This document shows positions 16,662 through 25,854 of a DNA stretch of 50,498 nucleotides, piece after piece. Origin of the DNA: Reinekea blandensis MED297 (GTDB lineage Bacteria > Pseudomonadota > Gammaproteobacteria > Pseudomonadales > Natronospirillaceae); NCBI RefSeq assembly GCF_000153185.1, contig NZ_CH724150.1:80898-131395 (forward strand), written 5' to 3'. Position numbers and translations under genes: made by a program. Under the pieces are notes generated by a model that had not been told where the DNA came from, ran no database searches, and saw nothing but the letters and a program-made list of their open reading frames with translations. How positions within the stretch are numbered: the first letter of the stretch is position 1; every line of letters begins with the position of its first letter.

Positions 16662-18143
16662 ATGCTGATGATTACTCATGCGTTAGAGCCCGAGTTTGGA
16701 AGCTCCGTGATGGAGCGCTTTAACGGCAAGCCCGGCGTGGTACTGCTGGACAACATAGCACAGGGTGGTGCAAGTGGTAGGGTTCGAGAGTTCCTGGCAG
16801 CAGAACCCAGTAACCGAGTGCTGGTCTTTGTGGATTTTGCTGCCGAGCGCTTGGGTGCGATGTACCAACAAGAAGCAAGCGTTCAACAAACCGCGATAGA
16901 CGAATGGGTAAGTCAAGCTGGCGCCTTATTAGAGGTGCACAAGCAGGACCGTAAACGCATTCGGTTGGTAAGTCTTGCGTCGGCTGTTTTTGACCCTCAT
17001 GCCTTGAAAGACGAATTTCATATAACCATGGAACTGCCTTCTCATTCACCAGAGCAAGCTTTGGGCATGACGCTGGTGGAAAAACTCGTGACCGGTGACT
17101 ACGCCGAGCTGGACTTGCACCTGCGTGCCTGTACTCGAACCTACAACGAAAGCGCATTAATGGCCGAGAAGGCAAAGCAAGCAGCGGACTTCATTATTAC
17201 TCAACAGTTAGAAATAGCCACATTGCAACGGGCCCTGAAGGCTGAGGCTGAAGAAAAGCAGGCGATAACCAACGACGCAGAAAAAAGAACGATGACGCTT
17301 AGGGCAGAGCTTAAAAGTGTCAACGCTTCAAACAAAGAACTAAACAGCGAAAACAGCTTATTGCTTGACCAGCTACACAAGGTGCAGGAAGACTTGGAAC
17401 GAAAGCTCCTTGAAGTGACCGAGCAGGAAAAACTCGCTAAAAAGAACGAAAAAGCCCTTCAGGCAAAGCAAAACGAGTTGGTCAAAGAGAAGGCCAGTAA
17501 CGATAAAGCAATAGAAAGACTGAAAACCCAGCACGCCAAAGAGCTCGATTCGCTGGATGCCTCACTAAAAGCTGAAAAAGCGAAGAACAAAGACCTCGCG
17601 GAAGAAAACGACCTGATTTTAAACCAGCTGCACCTGGTGCAAGAAGAGTTAGAGCGTTACTACCAGGAGCTTCGCTCAACCAAACAACTCAGCGACAGCC
17701 ATGCTCGTAAGTTTGAACAACTCAACGAGAGTATGAAGTTGCAATCCCGCAAGCACAGCCGAGCCCAGGTGCAACTGAACCGAGTGCAAAACGCCTTCAG
17801 TTGGAAGGTAACCAAAGTATTCCGTTCGGCAATACGTCTATACCCCAGAGTCCGCCTCTCTGAGCAGGTTGAGTTGCTCAAAGCCAGTGACCTGTTCGAT
17901 GAGACGTGGTACCTCAAAACCTACCCCGACGTGCAAAAAGCCGGACTGGATGCCGCCATTCATTACTTGCGGCATGGCGCGAAAGAAGGCCGGAACCCCG
18001 GGCCAAACTTCGATACTCAGTGGTACCTGCAACAATACCCCGATGTTCAAAAAAGCAAGCTTAACGCACTGGTGCATTACATTTTGTACGGCATTGATGA
18101 AAACCGCAAAGTGTCCCCGCGATTGTTAACCCATCGGGCTTAA
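16662..18143 (+). CDS. Long coiled-coil protein with C-terminal tandem 38-residue repeats; function unknown
   Basis: A 493-residue protein without signal peptide or membrane helix. Residues 1-150 form a globular domain I do not recognise. Residues ~165-375 are a charged, heptad-rich coiled coil. It contains an 85-residue duplication: ENSLLLDQLHKVQEDLER and ENDLILNQLHLVQEELER. A basic linker (FSWKVTKVFRSAIRLYPRVR) leads to two tandem 38-residue repeats starting at F412 and F450, each with WYL, a YPDV segment, HY and G. The same module occurs at the N-terminus of the glycosyltransferase at 32713. ATG 16662 has AGGAGA upstream. Position between wzt and the rml genes suggests a scaffold or length-control role in glycan assembly; this is inference. 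Confidence 0.75.
   Translation: MLMITHALEPEFGSSVMERFNGKPGVVLLDNIAQGGASGRVREFLAAEPSNRVLVFVDFAAERLGAMYQQEASVQQTAIDEWVSQAGALLEVHKQDRKRIRLVSLASAVFDPHALKDEFHITMELPSHSPEQALGMTLVEKLVTGDYAELDLHLRACTRTYNESALMAEKAKQAADFIITQQLEIATLQRALKAEAEEKQAITNDAEKRTMTLRAELKSVNASNKELNSENSLLLDQLHKVQEDLERKLLEVTEQEKLAKKNEKALQAKQNELVKEKASNDKAIERLKTQHAKELDSLDASLKAEKAKNKDLAEENDLILNQLHLVQEELERYYQELRSTKQLSDSHARKFEQLNESMKLQSRKHSRAQVQLNRVQNAFSWKVTKVFRSAIRLYPRVRLSEQVELLKASDLFDETWYLKTYPDVQKAGLDAAIHYLRHGAKEGRNPGPNFDTQWYLQQYPDVQKSKLNALVHYILYGIDENRKVSPRLLTHRA
17895..18122 (+). repeat. Two tandem copies of a 38-residue (114-base) protein repeat
   Basis: Copy one starts at 17895 and copy two at 18009, a spacing of exactly 114 bases. 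Both encode F-D-x-x-W-Y-L-x-x-Y-P-D-V-Q-K and later an H-Y and G. The first copy adds EGRNPG before the second begins. A matching pair with identical 114-base spacing begins at 32770. Confidence 0.8.
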
Positions 18144-18153
18144 GGATAACGCA

Positions 18154-19257
18154 ATGAGTAAACCAACAACATGCTTGGTCTGGGTTGGGGCAGGCAAGGC
18201 GAGTACACCAAAAAACGTTGAACAATTCGATCGTGCTTTTTTAATTGAAGGTCGGCTAAGTCAGGCCGAACACCTCAGAGATCGGTTCAAAGACAACCCC
18301 AAAGTTCAGGTGTTAGCAAAAGTTGTTAATGCACAAGCATCGGAACAGTCGTTTTATCAGCTGAATATTGCGGAATACTCAGCTTTGCACGAACCAGGCG
18401 AGCTCTATGAGCTCTACCCAGGTATAAAAGTAGAGTCGGCAGAAAGTCAGCAATCCACAAGCATTGATGACTTGCTCTCAGATATCCATGAAGCCATCGG
18501 CGAATCGCAATCGACCCTTCTGCTGGACACCCCGGATATCGCATTTGCTCTCGTCCAAAAACTCATAGAGACTCAATGGCTGGATAAACTTGCTACGGTT
18601 ACCGTCGCCGTAACGCCAAACTCGTTGTACAAGGGAAATGAGGGTGGGGACATTGATGGTTTACTGGCACTGGCAGGGTGGATACCCAAACAAACCGATC
18701 GCGACGACCCTGAATGGCAGTACATCAGTTACGAACCGAACCCTCTAGCTGGGCAGGTAAAAGAGCTAAAGCAAGCACTCAAAAAAGAGTTTGAAGAAAA
18801 AGAAACAGCTCAACAAAGCCTGCAGCGCTTAGAAGCTCAACTTGAAGAAAAGTCGCAATCAAATGCAAAACTGGCAAAGCAAGAGGCGGAGTTAAAACAT
18901 CAACTTGCCCAGTTGCAAGAAAAAGTTAAGCAACAACCTGCCGCCGAAGAGCTAGAGAAACTCAAACAAACGCAGCAAGCCATAGCCAAAGAAAGAGAAT
19001 CACTCAAAGCTCAAATCGCCGACGTGCAGGCCAGTGAAAAGAGGGCCAAAGAGGAAAAAGCGGCATTCGAAAAGCACTACGTAAACCACCAGCAACGCAT
19101 GGCGGATTTGGAAAAAGAAAATCGCCAACTGCGCGATGAAAACGAGCAAACCCAAAAGCGTCAAGAGTTGCTGGATGCTGAGCTCAAAAAAGCCGAAGCT
19201 CAAATAGAGATCATTAAAGAACTGTTACTAAAAGAATCGAGTGAATCAGATGACTGA
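18154..19257 (+). CDS. Methyltransferase-fold-like N-terminus fused to a long coiled coil; function unknown
   Basis: A 367-residue protein. Residues 1-200 look like a degenerate FkbM-type Rossmann fold: VWVGAGKAS at the cofactor-loop position, [17 protein letters not shown] resembling the acidic strand and helix, [20 protein letters not shown], and TSIDDLL where FkbM enzymes have TLDDL. The glycine loop is weaker than in active enzymes, so cofactor binding is doubtful. Residues ~203-360 are an almost uninterrupted charged coiled coil. The gene is 10 bases after the other coiled-coil gene and its last codons overlap rmlB. A methyltransferase-like head with a coiled-coil stalk recalls the WbdD chain-length regulator, but I see no kinase domain. 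Confidence 0.65.
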   Translation: MSKPTTCLVWVGAGKASTPKNVEQFDRAFLIEGRLSQAEHLRDRFKDNPKVQVLAKVVNAQASEQSFYQLNIAEYSALHEPGELYELYPGIKVESAESQQSTSIDDLLSDIHEAIGESQSTLLLDTPDIAFALVQKLIETQWLDKLATVTVAVTPNSLYKGNEGGDIDGLLALAGWIPKQTDRDDPEWQYISYEPNPLAGQVKELKQALKKEFEEKETAQQSLQRLEAQLEEKSQSNAKLAKQEAELKHQLAQLQEKVKQQPAAEELEKLKQTQQAIAKERESLKAQIADVQASEKRAKEEKAAFEKHYVNHQQRMADLEKENRQLRDENEQTQKRQELLDAELKKAEAQIEIIKELLLKESSESDD

Positions 19258-20311
19258 AAAAACCTATTTAGTTACCGGAGGTGCTGGTTTTATCGGCTCT
19301 GCCGTAGTACGAGAGCTGATAAAGCAGGGTAATACCAAAGTAGTGAATGTTGATAAGCTCACCTACGCGGGTAATTTGGAGTCCTTAACTGAAGTCGAAA
19401 ATTCGCCGAATTACGTGTTCGAAAAAGCAGACATCTGTGACGCCACGGCCATGGCTAAGCTGTTTTCTCAATACCAACCCACCGCCGTCATGCATTTAGC
19501 GGCCGAAAGCCACGTCGACCGATCCATCGACGGCCCAGCCGAGTTTATACAAACCAACATTGTGGGTACTTATACCTTACTGGAGGCGGCTCGTAGTTAT
19601 TGGTCCGAGCTACCCGAGTCGCAGCAACAGGCGTTTCGGTTCCATCATATATCCACTGATGAAGTATACGGCGATTTGCATGGTACAAATGACCTGTTTA
19701 CCGAAACAACGTCGTATGCGCCCAGCTCGCCATATTCTGCCAGTAAAGCCAGCAGCGACCACTTAGTGCGTGCCTGGCAACGCACCTTTGGCTTGCCAAC
19801 TGTGGTGACCAACTGCAGCAACAATTATGGGCCCTACCATTTCCCAGAAAAGCTGATACCGCTGGTGATTATTAACGCATTGGAAGGCAAGCCCTTACCT
19901 GTGTATGGCGATGGCCAGCAAATTCGCGATTGGCTGTTTGTGGAAGACCACGCGCGGGCACTTATTAAAGTGGTTAGCGAAGGCGAGGTAGGTGAAACCT
20001 ACAACATTGGCGGGCACAACGAGCAGACCAACCTTTCCGTCGTGGAGGGCATTTGCGATATTTTGGATGAACTGGTACCCGCGAACACACCACGCCGTGA
20101 ACTGATTACCTTTGTAAAAGACCGGCCCGGACACGATGTTCGCTATGCCATTGACGCCAGCAAAATAGAACGCGAGCTGGGCTGGACCCCGGCCGAGACC
20201 TTTGACACCGGTTTGCGCAAAACAGTGGAATGGTACCTGAACAATAAAGATTGGTGGCAGCGCGTGCGCGATGGCAGTTACCAAGGGGAACGGCTGGGGG
20301 CAGGCGCATGA
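19250..20311 (+). CDS. rmlB: dTDP-glucose 4,6-dehydratase RmlB
   Basis: ATG 19250 gives 353 residues (GTG 19241 would add three). This short-chain dehydrogenase converts dTDP-glucose to dTDP-4-keto-6-deoxyglucose. Visible hallmarks are the NAD loop GGAGFIG (10-16), [10 protein letters not shown], the catalytic STDEVYGDL and the active-site Y-x-x-x-K in [12 protein letters not shown], plus [18 protein letters not shown] and [13 protein letters not shown]. The start overlaps the coiled-coil gene by 8 bases and the stop overlaps rmlD (ATGA). First enzyme in the order B-D-A-C of a complete dTDP-L-rhamnose set. Confidence 0.96.
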   Translation: MTEKTYLVTGGAGFIGSAVVRELIKQGNTKVVNVDKLTYAGNLESLTEVENSPNYVFEKADICDATAMAKLFSQYQPTAVMHLAAESHVDRSIDGPAEFIQTNIVGTYTLLEAARSYWSELPESQQQAFRFHHISTDEVYGDLHGTNDLFTETTSYAPSSPYSASKASSDHLVRAWQRTFGLPTVVTNCSNNYGPYHFPEKLIPLVIINALEGKPLPVYGDGQQIRDWLFVEDHARALIKVVSEGEVGETYNIGGHNEQTNLSVVEGICDILDELVPANTPRRELITFVKDRPGHDVRYAIDASKIERELGWTPAETFDTGLRKTVEWYLNNKDWWQRVRDGSYQGERLGAGA

Positions 20312-21195
20312 CCGTATTAATAACCGGCGGGACCGGGCAGGTTGGGTTTGAGTTGCAACGAACCTTGGCCGTATTTGGCGACATTGTTGCTCCCACGCCC
20401 GAGGAGCTCGATTTAGCAGACGCCAGTGCTGTCGAACGCTTTTTAGAACAAACTCATCCCACCATTGTGGTGAACGCCGCAGCCTATACCGCCGTCGACA
20501 AAGCTGAAGAAGAACCTGAGTTGGCGCAAGCGTTGAATGCCGATCTGCCCGCACAGTTGGCCAACTATTGTGCCCGCCAATCAGCATGGTTGGTGCATTA
20601 TTCAACCGATTATGTGTACGACGGAGCAGGTGAGAGCTTCCGCACCGAAGACCACCCCGTAAACCCGCTGTCGGTCTATGGAAAAACCAAACTCGCCGGC
20701 GATAACGCCATAGAAGCCAGCGGTGCGCAGCATTTTATATTCAGAACCTCTTGGGTATACGGCGCTCGTGGCCATAACTTTGTGAAAACCATGTTGCGGC
20801 TAGGTGAGTCGAAGTCAGAGTTGAACGTAGTAAACGACCAGATAGGTGCGCCAACTACGGCACGGCTGATCGCTCAGGTGACCAGCCAGGCACTGGCGCA
20901 GCGCAACGCGGCAAATATTGGACTCTACCACCTGGTTTGCCGTGAAACTTGCAACTGGCAAGGCTTTGCTCAAGCCATTTTCCAGCAAGCAAGTGAACTT
21001 GGAAAAGCACTGGCGATTACACCGCAGGCCGTCGCCGGTATACCCACCAGCGATTACCCAACACCGGCCAAGCGCCCGCTGAACAGTCGTTTAATCGTCT
21101 CCAAGCTGGAAGAAACCTTTAAACTTAAGCTGCCCACATGGCAAAGTCAGTTACAACAGGTGTTGGAAGAAATGCAAAGCTACGGGGTGTTATAA
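20308..21195 (+). CDS. rmlD: dTDP-4-dehydrorhamnose reductase RmlD
   Basis: The start is ATG 20308, overlapping the rmlB stop, giving 295 residues (the longer frame is a shadow). It has the NAD(P) loop [31 protein letters not shown], the catalytic STDYVYDG and Y-x-x-x-K in [11 protein letters not shown], and [19 protein letters not shown]. It performs the last step to dTDP-L-rhamnose. The C-terminal [15 protein letters not shown] is characteristic. rmlA follows after 2 bases. Confidence 0.96.
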   Translation: MTVLITGGTGQVGFELQRTLAVFGDIVAPTPEELDLADASAVERFLEQTHPTIVVNAAAYTAVDKAEEEPELAQALNADLPAQLANYCARQSAWLVHYSTDYVYDGAGESFRTEDHPVNPLSVYGKTKLAGDNAIEASGAQHFIFRTSWVYGARGHNFVKTMLRLGESKSELNVVNDQIGAPTTARLIAQVTSQALAQRNAANIGLYHLVCRETCNWQGFAQAIFQQASELGKALAITPQAVAGIPTSDYPTPAKRPLNSRLIVSKLEETFKLKLPTWQSQLQQVLEEMQSYGVL

Positions 21196-21197
21196 CC

Positions 21198-22145
21198 ATG
21201 GAAGACCAATTAGCCTTATTAAAAAATCGCCCTCACAATACGAAAGGCATTGTATTGGCGGGGGGCAGTGGCACCCGGTTGCACCCCATCACATTGGGCG
21301 TTTCTAAACAGTTGGTGCCAATTTACGACAAACCGATGATCTACTACCCCATATCGGTCTTGATGCTTGCTGGCATACGGGAGATCTTAATCATCAGCAC
21401 GCCTGAAGACTTACCCCAGTATCAAAAACTATTGGGCGATGGCCGTGCCTTTGGTGTGCAGTTTGAGTACGCCGTTCAACCGAGCCCCGATGGCCTCGCT
21501 CAGGCCTTTATTATTGGTGAAGAATTTATTGGGGACTCCAATGTGTGCTTGGTGTTAGGCGATAACATCTTCCATGGCCAGCACTTCAGTGAAATGCTGC
21601 TAAAAGCGGCCTGCCAAACCGAAGGTGCCACAGTATTCGGCTATTTAGTGAAAGACCCTGAACGGTTTGGCGTGGTGGCATTTAATGACGAAGGCAAAGC
21701 CACCAGCATCGAAGAAAAGCCAAAAACCCCGAAAAGCGAATACGCTGTAACCGGTTTGTATTTTTACGACAACAATGTCGTCACCATCGCTAAAAACGTA
21801 CAACCCAGCGAGCGTGGTGAGCTGGAAATAACCTCTATCAATAATGAGTACCTAAACCGAGGCCAATTAAACGTTCAAAAACTTGGCCGCGGTTTTGCCT
21901 GGTTAGATACCGGCACCCACGACAGCCTGTTAGAAGCCAGCCAATACGTGCAAACAGTAGAGCACCGCCAAGGCTTGAAAATAGCCGCGCTGGAAGAAAT
22001 TGCTTGGCGCAATGGCTGGTTATCGGATGCGCAGCTGAAAAAGCAGGGTAACCAACTTAAAAAGACGGAATACGGTAAGTATCTGTTAAACCTGCTTAAG
22101 CAAGAAACTAGGAAAGCTGCTCAGGTGCAAGAGGAAAATAACTAA
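21198..22145 (+). CDS. rmlA: Glucose-1-phosphate thymidylyltransferase RmlA
   Basis: ATG 21198, 2 bases after the rmlD stop, gives 315 residues. The nucleotidyltransferase loop is [16 protein letters not shown], followed by [45 protein letters not shown] and [16 protein letters not shown], all standard RmlA landmarks. It makes dTDP-glucose from dTTP and glucose-1-phosphate and is usually feedback-inhibited by dTDP-rhamnose. There are about 15 extra residues before the first strand and a charged C-terminal tail of about 15 residues compared with the usual ~290. The last base is shared with the rmlC ATG (TAATG). Confidence 0.96.
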   Translation: MEDQLALLKNRPHNTKGIVLAGGSGTRLHPITLGVSKQLVPIYDKPMIYYPISVLMLAGIREILIISTPEDLPQYQKLLGDGRAFGVQFEYAVQPSPDGLAQAFIIGEEFIGDSNVCLVLGDNIFHGQHFSEMLLKAACQTEGATVFGYLVKDPERFGVVAFNDEGKATSIEEKPKTPKSEYAVTGLYFYDNNVVTIAKNVQPSERGELEITSINNEYLNRGQLNVQKLGRGFAWLDTGTHDSLLEASQYVQTVEHRQGLKIAALEEIAWRNGWLSDAQLKKQGNQLKKTEYGKYLLNLLKQETRKAAQVQEENN

Positions 22146-22702
22146 TGAAGTTCGAGAAGCAATCCATACCCGATGTTGTGTTGCTAACCCCGGAAGTGTA
22201 CGGAGACGAGCGTGGTTTTTTTATGGAAACGTTCCGCCAAAGCGAGTTTGAAGAACACTGTGGTAACTATCAGTTTGTACAAGACAACCACAGTAAATCC
22301 AAAAAAGGCATTTTACGGGGTTTGCATTATCAGCTTGAAAAACCACAGGGCAAGCTAGTGCGTGTAACCAAAGGTGAAGTATTCGACGTCGCCGTTGATA
22401 TGCGCCAAAGTTCACCAACTTTTGGTAAATGGGTGGGTCTGTACCTAAACGAAAGTAATAAACAGATGCTGTGGGTGCCGCCGGGTTTTGCGCACGGTTT
22501 CTATGTAACGAGTGATGAAGCTGAGTTTCAGTACAAGTGTACCGACTACTATAGCCCCGGCGATGAATATTCTCTTTTTTGGAGCGACTCAAGCTTAGCA
22601 ATTGGATGGCCAGGCATAGGTGGTTGTCCTCAGTTAGCTGAAAAGGATGCTCAAGGTAAGAGTTTTATCGAATTGTGTGAAAGTCGGTCTGTTTTTGGCT
22701 GA
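22145..22702 (+). CDS. rmlC: dTDP-4-dehydrorhamnose 3,5-epimerase RmlC
   Basis: A 185-residue cupin epimerase. Landmarks are GDERGFFMETFRQSEFEE, QDNHSKSKKGILRGLHYQ with the active-site His, KGEVFDVAVDMRQSSPTFG, LWVPPGFAHGFYV and the YSPGDEYSLFW segment with the catalytic Tyr region. It epimerises C3 and C5 of dTDP-4-keto-6-deoxyglucose. It ends the rml set; the last ~25 codons are more AT-rich than the rest and the sequence right after the stop is very AT-rich, marking the edge of a compositional island. Confidence 0.96.
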   Translation: MKFEKQSIPDVVLLTPEVYGDERGFFMETFRQSEFEEHCGNYQFVQDNHSKSKKGILRGLHYQLEKPQGKLVRVTKGEVFDVAVDMRQSSPTFGKWVGLYLNESNKQMLWVPPGFAHGFYVTSDEAEFQYKCTDYYSPGDEYSLFWSDSSLAIGWPGIGGCPQLAEKDAQGKSFIELCESRSVFG

Positions 22703-22734
22703 ATGTAAATGTTTAATATGGTCATTATTTATTC

Positions 22735-22754
22735 GAATATTTTGCTAAATATTC
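22735..22754. other. AT-rich 7-bp inverted repeat after rmlC
   Basis: GAATATT-ttgcta-AATATTC is a perfect 7-bp inverted repeat in the 122-base AT-rich gap between rmlC and the next glycosyltransferase. It has no U-tract, so a terminator is unlikely; it could be an operator or simply part of an AT-rich promoter region for the downstream island. Confidence 0.3.
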
Positions 22755-22824
22755 TTAAGGAATAAATAGGTATTACTTACAGTTTTAAAAAATGATTAAT
22801 TAGTTTTTAGGTTGAAATAAATAA

Positions 22825-25800
22825 ATGCTGCAAGATCGTAGTTTGTTATCTATGGGGATATCTCATCAAAAAAAGGGTGATTTCCCCTCTGCGATGAAAG
22901 ATTTTTCCGGTTCATTAGTGGGGGCTTCTTCTGATATTGTCGCCGAGCAAGCCTATTTCAACATGGTGGTGTTATCACAATCATTTGCTAAGTCTGACTC
23001 AATTGTCGAAATAGATTTAGATAATTCGGAATTTGGAAAGGTCGAAAAAGAGATATTCGCGATTGACCAGTTGAATCTAGAAATACTTTCTCGACTCAAC
23101 GAAATGGCAATTCAAAACGCCGCGCATGTTGTATGCCTTGGAAAGGTAACTTTCGCCAAGCTGGCTTTCATTGCTTTTCATGCATTCTATTGGAGTAGTG
23201 CCATTAGAAGCGATGAGTTTGAAGATACCTACAAATTCTTAGGCCAGAATAAAATTGGCTGTAGTAATCAGCAAATAGAAAAGATTCAGAGACTAAGCGA
23301 ACCAGCTTCAATGCGTTCGAAGCTCACTAGTGGCGACTACAAGTCGAATTTGAAAAGCTTTATTTGCGATAGATTTGATGGAGTTTTGGACTGTTTGGAA
23401 TCTGTTGTTGAAGTAGTATTAGGTAAACGTGAAGTAGATTGGGAAGTTTCAATAGTTATACCAAACTTAGATGGTGCCAGCCTATTGGAAGACCTATTTG
23501 CCTCTTTGTTTGAGCATGTGGATCAACGGCAGCTGAAGTTAGAAGTTATAGTAATTGACCACAACTCAAGTGACAACTCAGAGGAGGTCTGTCAAAGATA
23601 CAAAAATAGATTTGATCTTAGATTTATAAATCGTGGGCGGAACTATTCATTTTCTAGCTCTTGCAATTTGGGTGCAAAGAAAGCTAAGTATTCTAATCTA
23701 TTGTTTTTGAACAATGATATCGTTTTTCAATCAGATTCAATATCTGAGTCGCTCAAGTTGTTTGATAGGAGCAATACCGGCTGCGTTGGCGTTCGAATGC
23801 TAAATGAATCTGGTGATATAGTTCACAATGGTATCGAGTTTAAGTGGGAGGATAGTAGAGGCTATTTTATTCCAAAAAACATTATAGAGCCTACTTCTTC
23901 AACACTAAATCAAGTTGCTGTAACAGGTGCTCATTTACTGTTAAAAAAGTCAGATTTCGACAAAGTTGGTGGCTTTGATGAGTCATTTTATTACGGTTTG
24001 GAAGATGTTGATTTATGCTTAAGAGTTGTCAAGTTTCTTCAAAAAAGAGTTCTTTTGAATGAGAATTCAAAAGTAGTGCACAAAAACGAAGTAACAAGAA
24101 TGCGACTTCCAAGAGTAGCTTTTGATGCTGAAAGAGACAGAAATCATCGCATATTTAAATCTGTCTGGGGGGGCGTAGTCAATAATTGGCAACATGAGCG
24201 CAAACGTTCAGAAAATGGACAGAATTATCAGCAAAACTATAACCGAGAAGAGTATGCTGGTCTTATATCTTCGAATGAGCCAGATCATTCACAGGCTGTC
24301 AGTTTTATCGATTATGGCTATTCTAACGAGTTTGATTCTTATGTGTATCGAAAAGAGAGTTTTCTAAAAGGCATTTTTAGGTGCTGGATATCTGCTGCAA
24401 AAGAAAAGGACCTTGATGACATAAAAGTACTTTTTCTAGTTGATGATAATATTTTGGGAGGCTCAAAAATAGAGTTTGATCGACCCGATGTTTATAAAGC
24501 TACAGGACGACCAGCGGGTGAAGCAGTTTTCAATATACCCAAAACATATTTGGATGGTAAACCTCATGATTTTAAGGTCGTTATAACAACGGCATTTGCT
24601 AGTAAAGTTGTTTTTGAAAGTCACTTTTCTGAAAAATCAGAGTGGGTTGAAATTAGGGAAACTGCTGAACTGGAAGGGAAGTTTGTGATTTTGCTTTCTT
24701 CTCACAATCTAAAAGTGCAAGGTGCGCAAACAAGTCTGTTTCAGACAGTAATAGGGTTGAAGAATGATGCAAGACTGTTTCCTGTAGTTTTTTCACCTGT
24801 TGATGGCCCACTTAGGCATCAATACGAGGCAAACGGCATCCCGGTTATTATCCAAAGTTATCCTCGAGTAAATGGGCAGACTAAAAATTCATGGTTAAGT
24901 GAGTTTAAATATTTCGTAGAGTGCATCACTGCTCTACAGCCTAAGGTGATTGTTGCAAATACTTTGCAATCGTACCAAACCGCCATTGCTGGCTTATGTT
25001 TAGATATGCCTACAGTACTGGTACCCCGTGAAAGTGAAGAACCTGCAGATTATTTTTCGAATTTGCCCAAATACTTAAGAGGTTATGCAGACTCACTAGT
25101 CTCTTCAGTTGATCAAGCAGTATTTGTTGCTAAAGCCACTCAGAAATTGTGGAAACATGCGAACATGGACAACCAGCGTGTTATTTATAATGGGCTAGCT
25201 ATTTCCGAACTGGAAAAGAAAGTTGCAGGTGAAACGAAAGAGTCTGCAAGAATTTCTTTTGGCTTTTCCTCAAATGACAAAGTAATTCTTAGTGTAGGAA
25301 CAGTATGTGAAAGAAAGGGGCAGCTAGATCTGATTCGATCAATTCCGAGCATTTTGAGAAACAATGTAGAAGAATCGATTAAATTTGTCATAGTTGGGAT
25401 GAATGATAATGAATACTCAATGGCTCTAAAGGATGCAGTATCTAGATTCCCCCAAAAGGTACAAGAATCTGTTTTCTTACTACCACAGACAGAGCAAAGT
25501 AACGACACCTTAGTACAAAAATTACTATTAGCTTCAGATTTATTTGTAATTTCTTCGATATATGAAAGCTACCCCAGAGTTGTATTGGAGGCTTTATATT
25601 TTGGACTGCCAGTAATTGCAACACCATGCTTTGGTGTTTTAGAGCAGATCGATGATGGGAAAAGCGGTTTTTTCTATCAGGAAGGGAATTATCACGACCT
25701 TTCTGAAAAAATATGTACGTTAGTGTGTGACGATAGGTTGCTTGAACAGCATTCTAATGAGGCATATAAAAAATTTGAATCTCTCACTAGTTATGAAGAT

Positions 25801-25854
25801 ATGGTTTCTGAGTATAGACAATTGGTTTTAAGTTTAGCGGGGCATGCTTTCTAA
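22825..25854 (+). CDS. Two-headed glycosyltransferase (GT2 + GT4) with N-terminal helical region
   Basis: A 1009-residue protein. Residues 1-200 are helical and start with TPR-like text (SMGISHQKKGDFPSAMKDF). A GT2 domain spans ~208-430 with VSIVIPNLDGASLLEDL, VIVIDHNSSDNS, the metal site FLNNDIVF and FDESFYYGLEDVDLCLRV. A beta-rich linker domain at ~490-615 (FLVDDNILGGSKIEFDRPDV) separates it from a GT4 domain (~620-1000) with SSHNLKVQGAQTSLFQ, LSVGTVCERKGQLDLI and the EX7E motif ESYPRVVLEAL near 914. It could add two different sugars or alternate linkages. ATG 22825 has AGGT upstream. AT-rich. The next gene follows with no gap. Confidence 0.85.
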   Translation: MLQDRSLLSMGISHQKKGDFPSAMKDFSGSLVGASSDIVAEQAYFNMVVLSQSFAKSDSIVEIDLDNSEFGKVEKEIFAIDQLNLEILSRLNEMAIQNAAHVVCLGKVTFAKLAFIAFHAFYWSSAIRSDEFEDTYKFLGQNKIGCSNQQIEKIQRLSEPASMRSKLTSGDYKSNLKSFICDRFDGVLDCLESVVEVVLGKREVDWEVSIVIPNLDGASLLEDLFASLFEHVDQRQLKLEVIVIDHNSSDNSEEVCQRYKNRFDLRFINRGRNYSFSSSCNLGAKKAKYSNLLFLNNDIVFQSDSISESLKLFDRSNTGCVGVRMLNESGDIVHNGIEFKWEDSRGYFIPKNIIEPTSSTLNQVAVTGAHLLLKKSDFDKVGGFDESFYYGLEDVDLCLRVVKFLQKRVLLNENSKVVHKNEVTRMRLPRVAFDAERDRNHRIFKSVWGGVVNNWQHERKRSENGQNYQQNYNREEYAGLISSNEPDHSQAVSFIDYGYSNEFDSYVYRKESFLKGIFRCWISAAKEKDLDDIKVLFLVDDNILGGSKIEFDRPDVYKATGRPAGEAVFNIPKTYLDGKPHDFKVVITTAFASKVVFESHFSEKSEWVEIRETAELEGKFVILLSSHNLKVQGAQTSLFQTVIGLKNDARLFPVVFSPVDGPLRHQYEANGIPVIIQSYPRVNGQTKNSWLSEFKYFVECITALQPKVIVANTLQSYQTAIAGLCLDMPTVLVPRESEEPADYFSNLPKYLRGYADSLVSSVDQAVFVAKATQKLWKHANMDNQRVIYNGLAISELEKKVAGETKESARISFGFSSNDKVILSVGTVCERKGQLDLIRSIPSILRNNVEESIKFVIVGMNDNEYSMALKDAVSRFPQKVQESVFLLPQTEQSNDTLVQKLLLASDLFVISSIYESYPRVVLEALYFGLPVIATPCFGVLEQIDDGKSGFFYQEGNYHDLSEKICTLVCDDRLLEQHSNEAYKKFESLTSYEDMVSEYRQLVLSLAGHAF

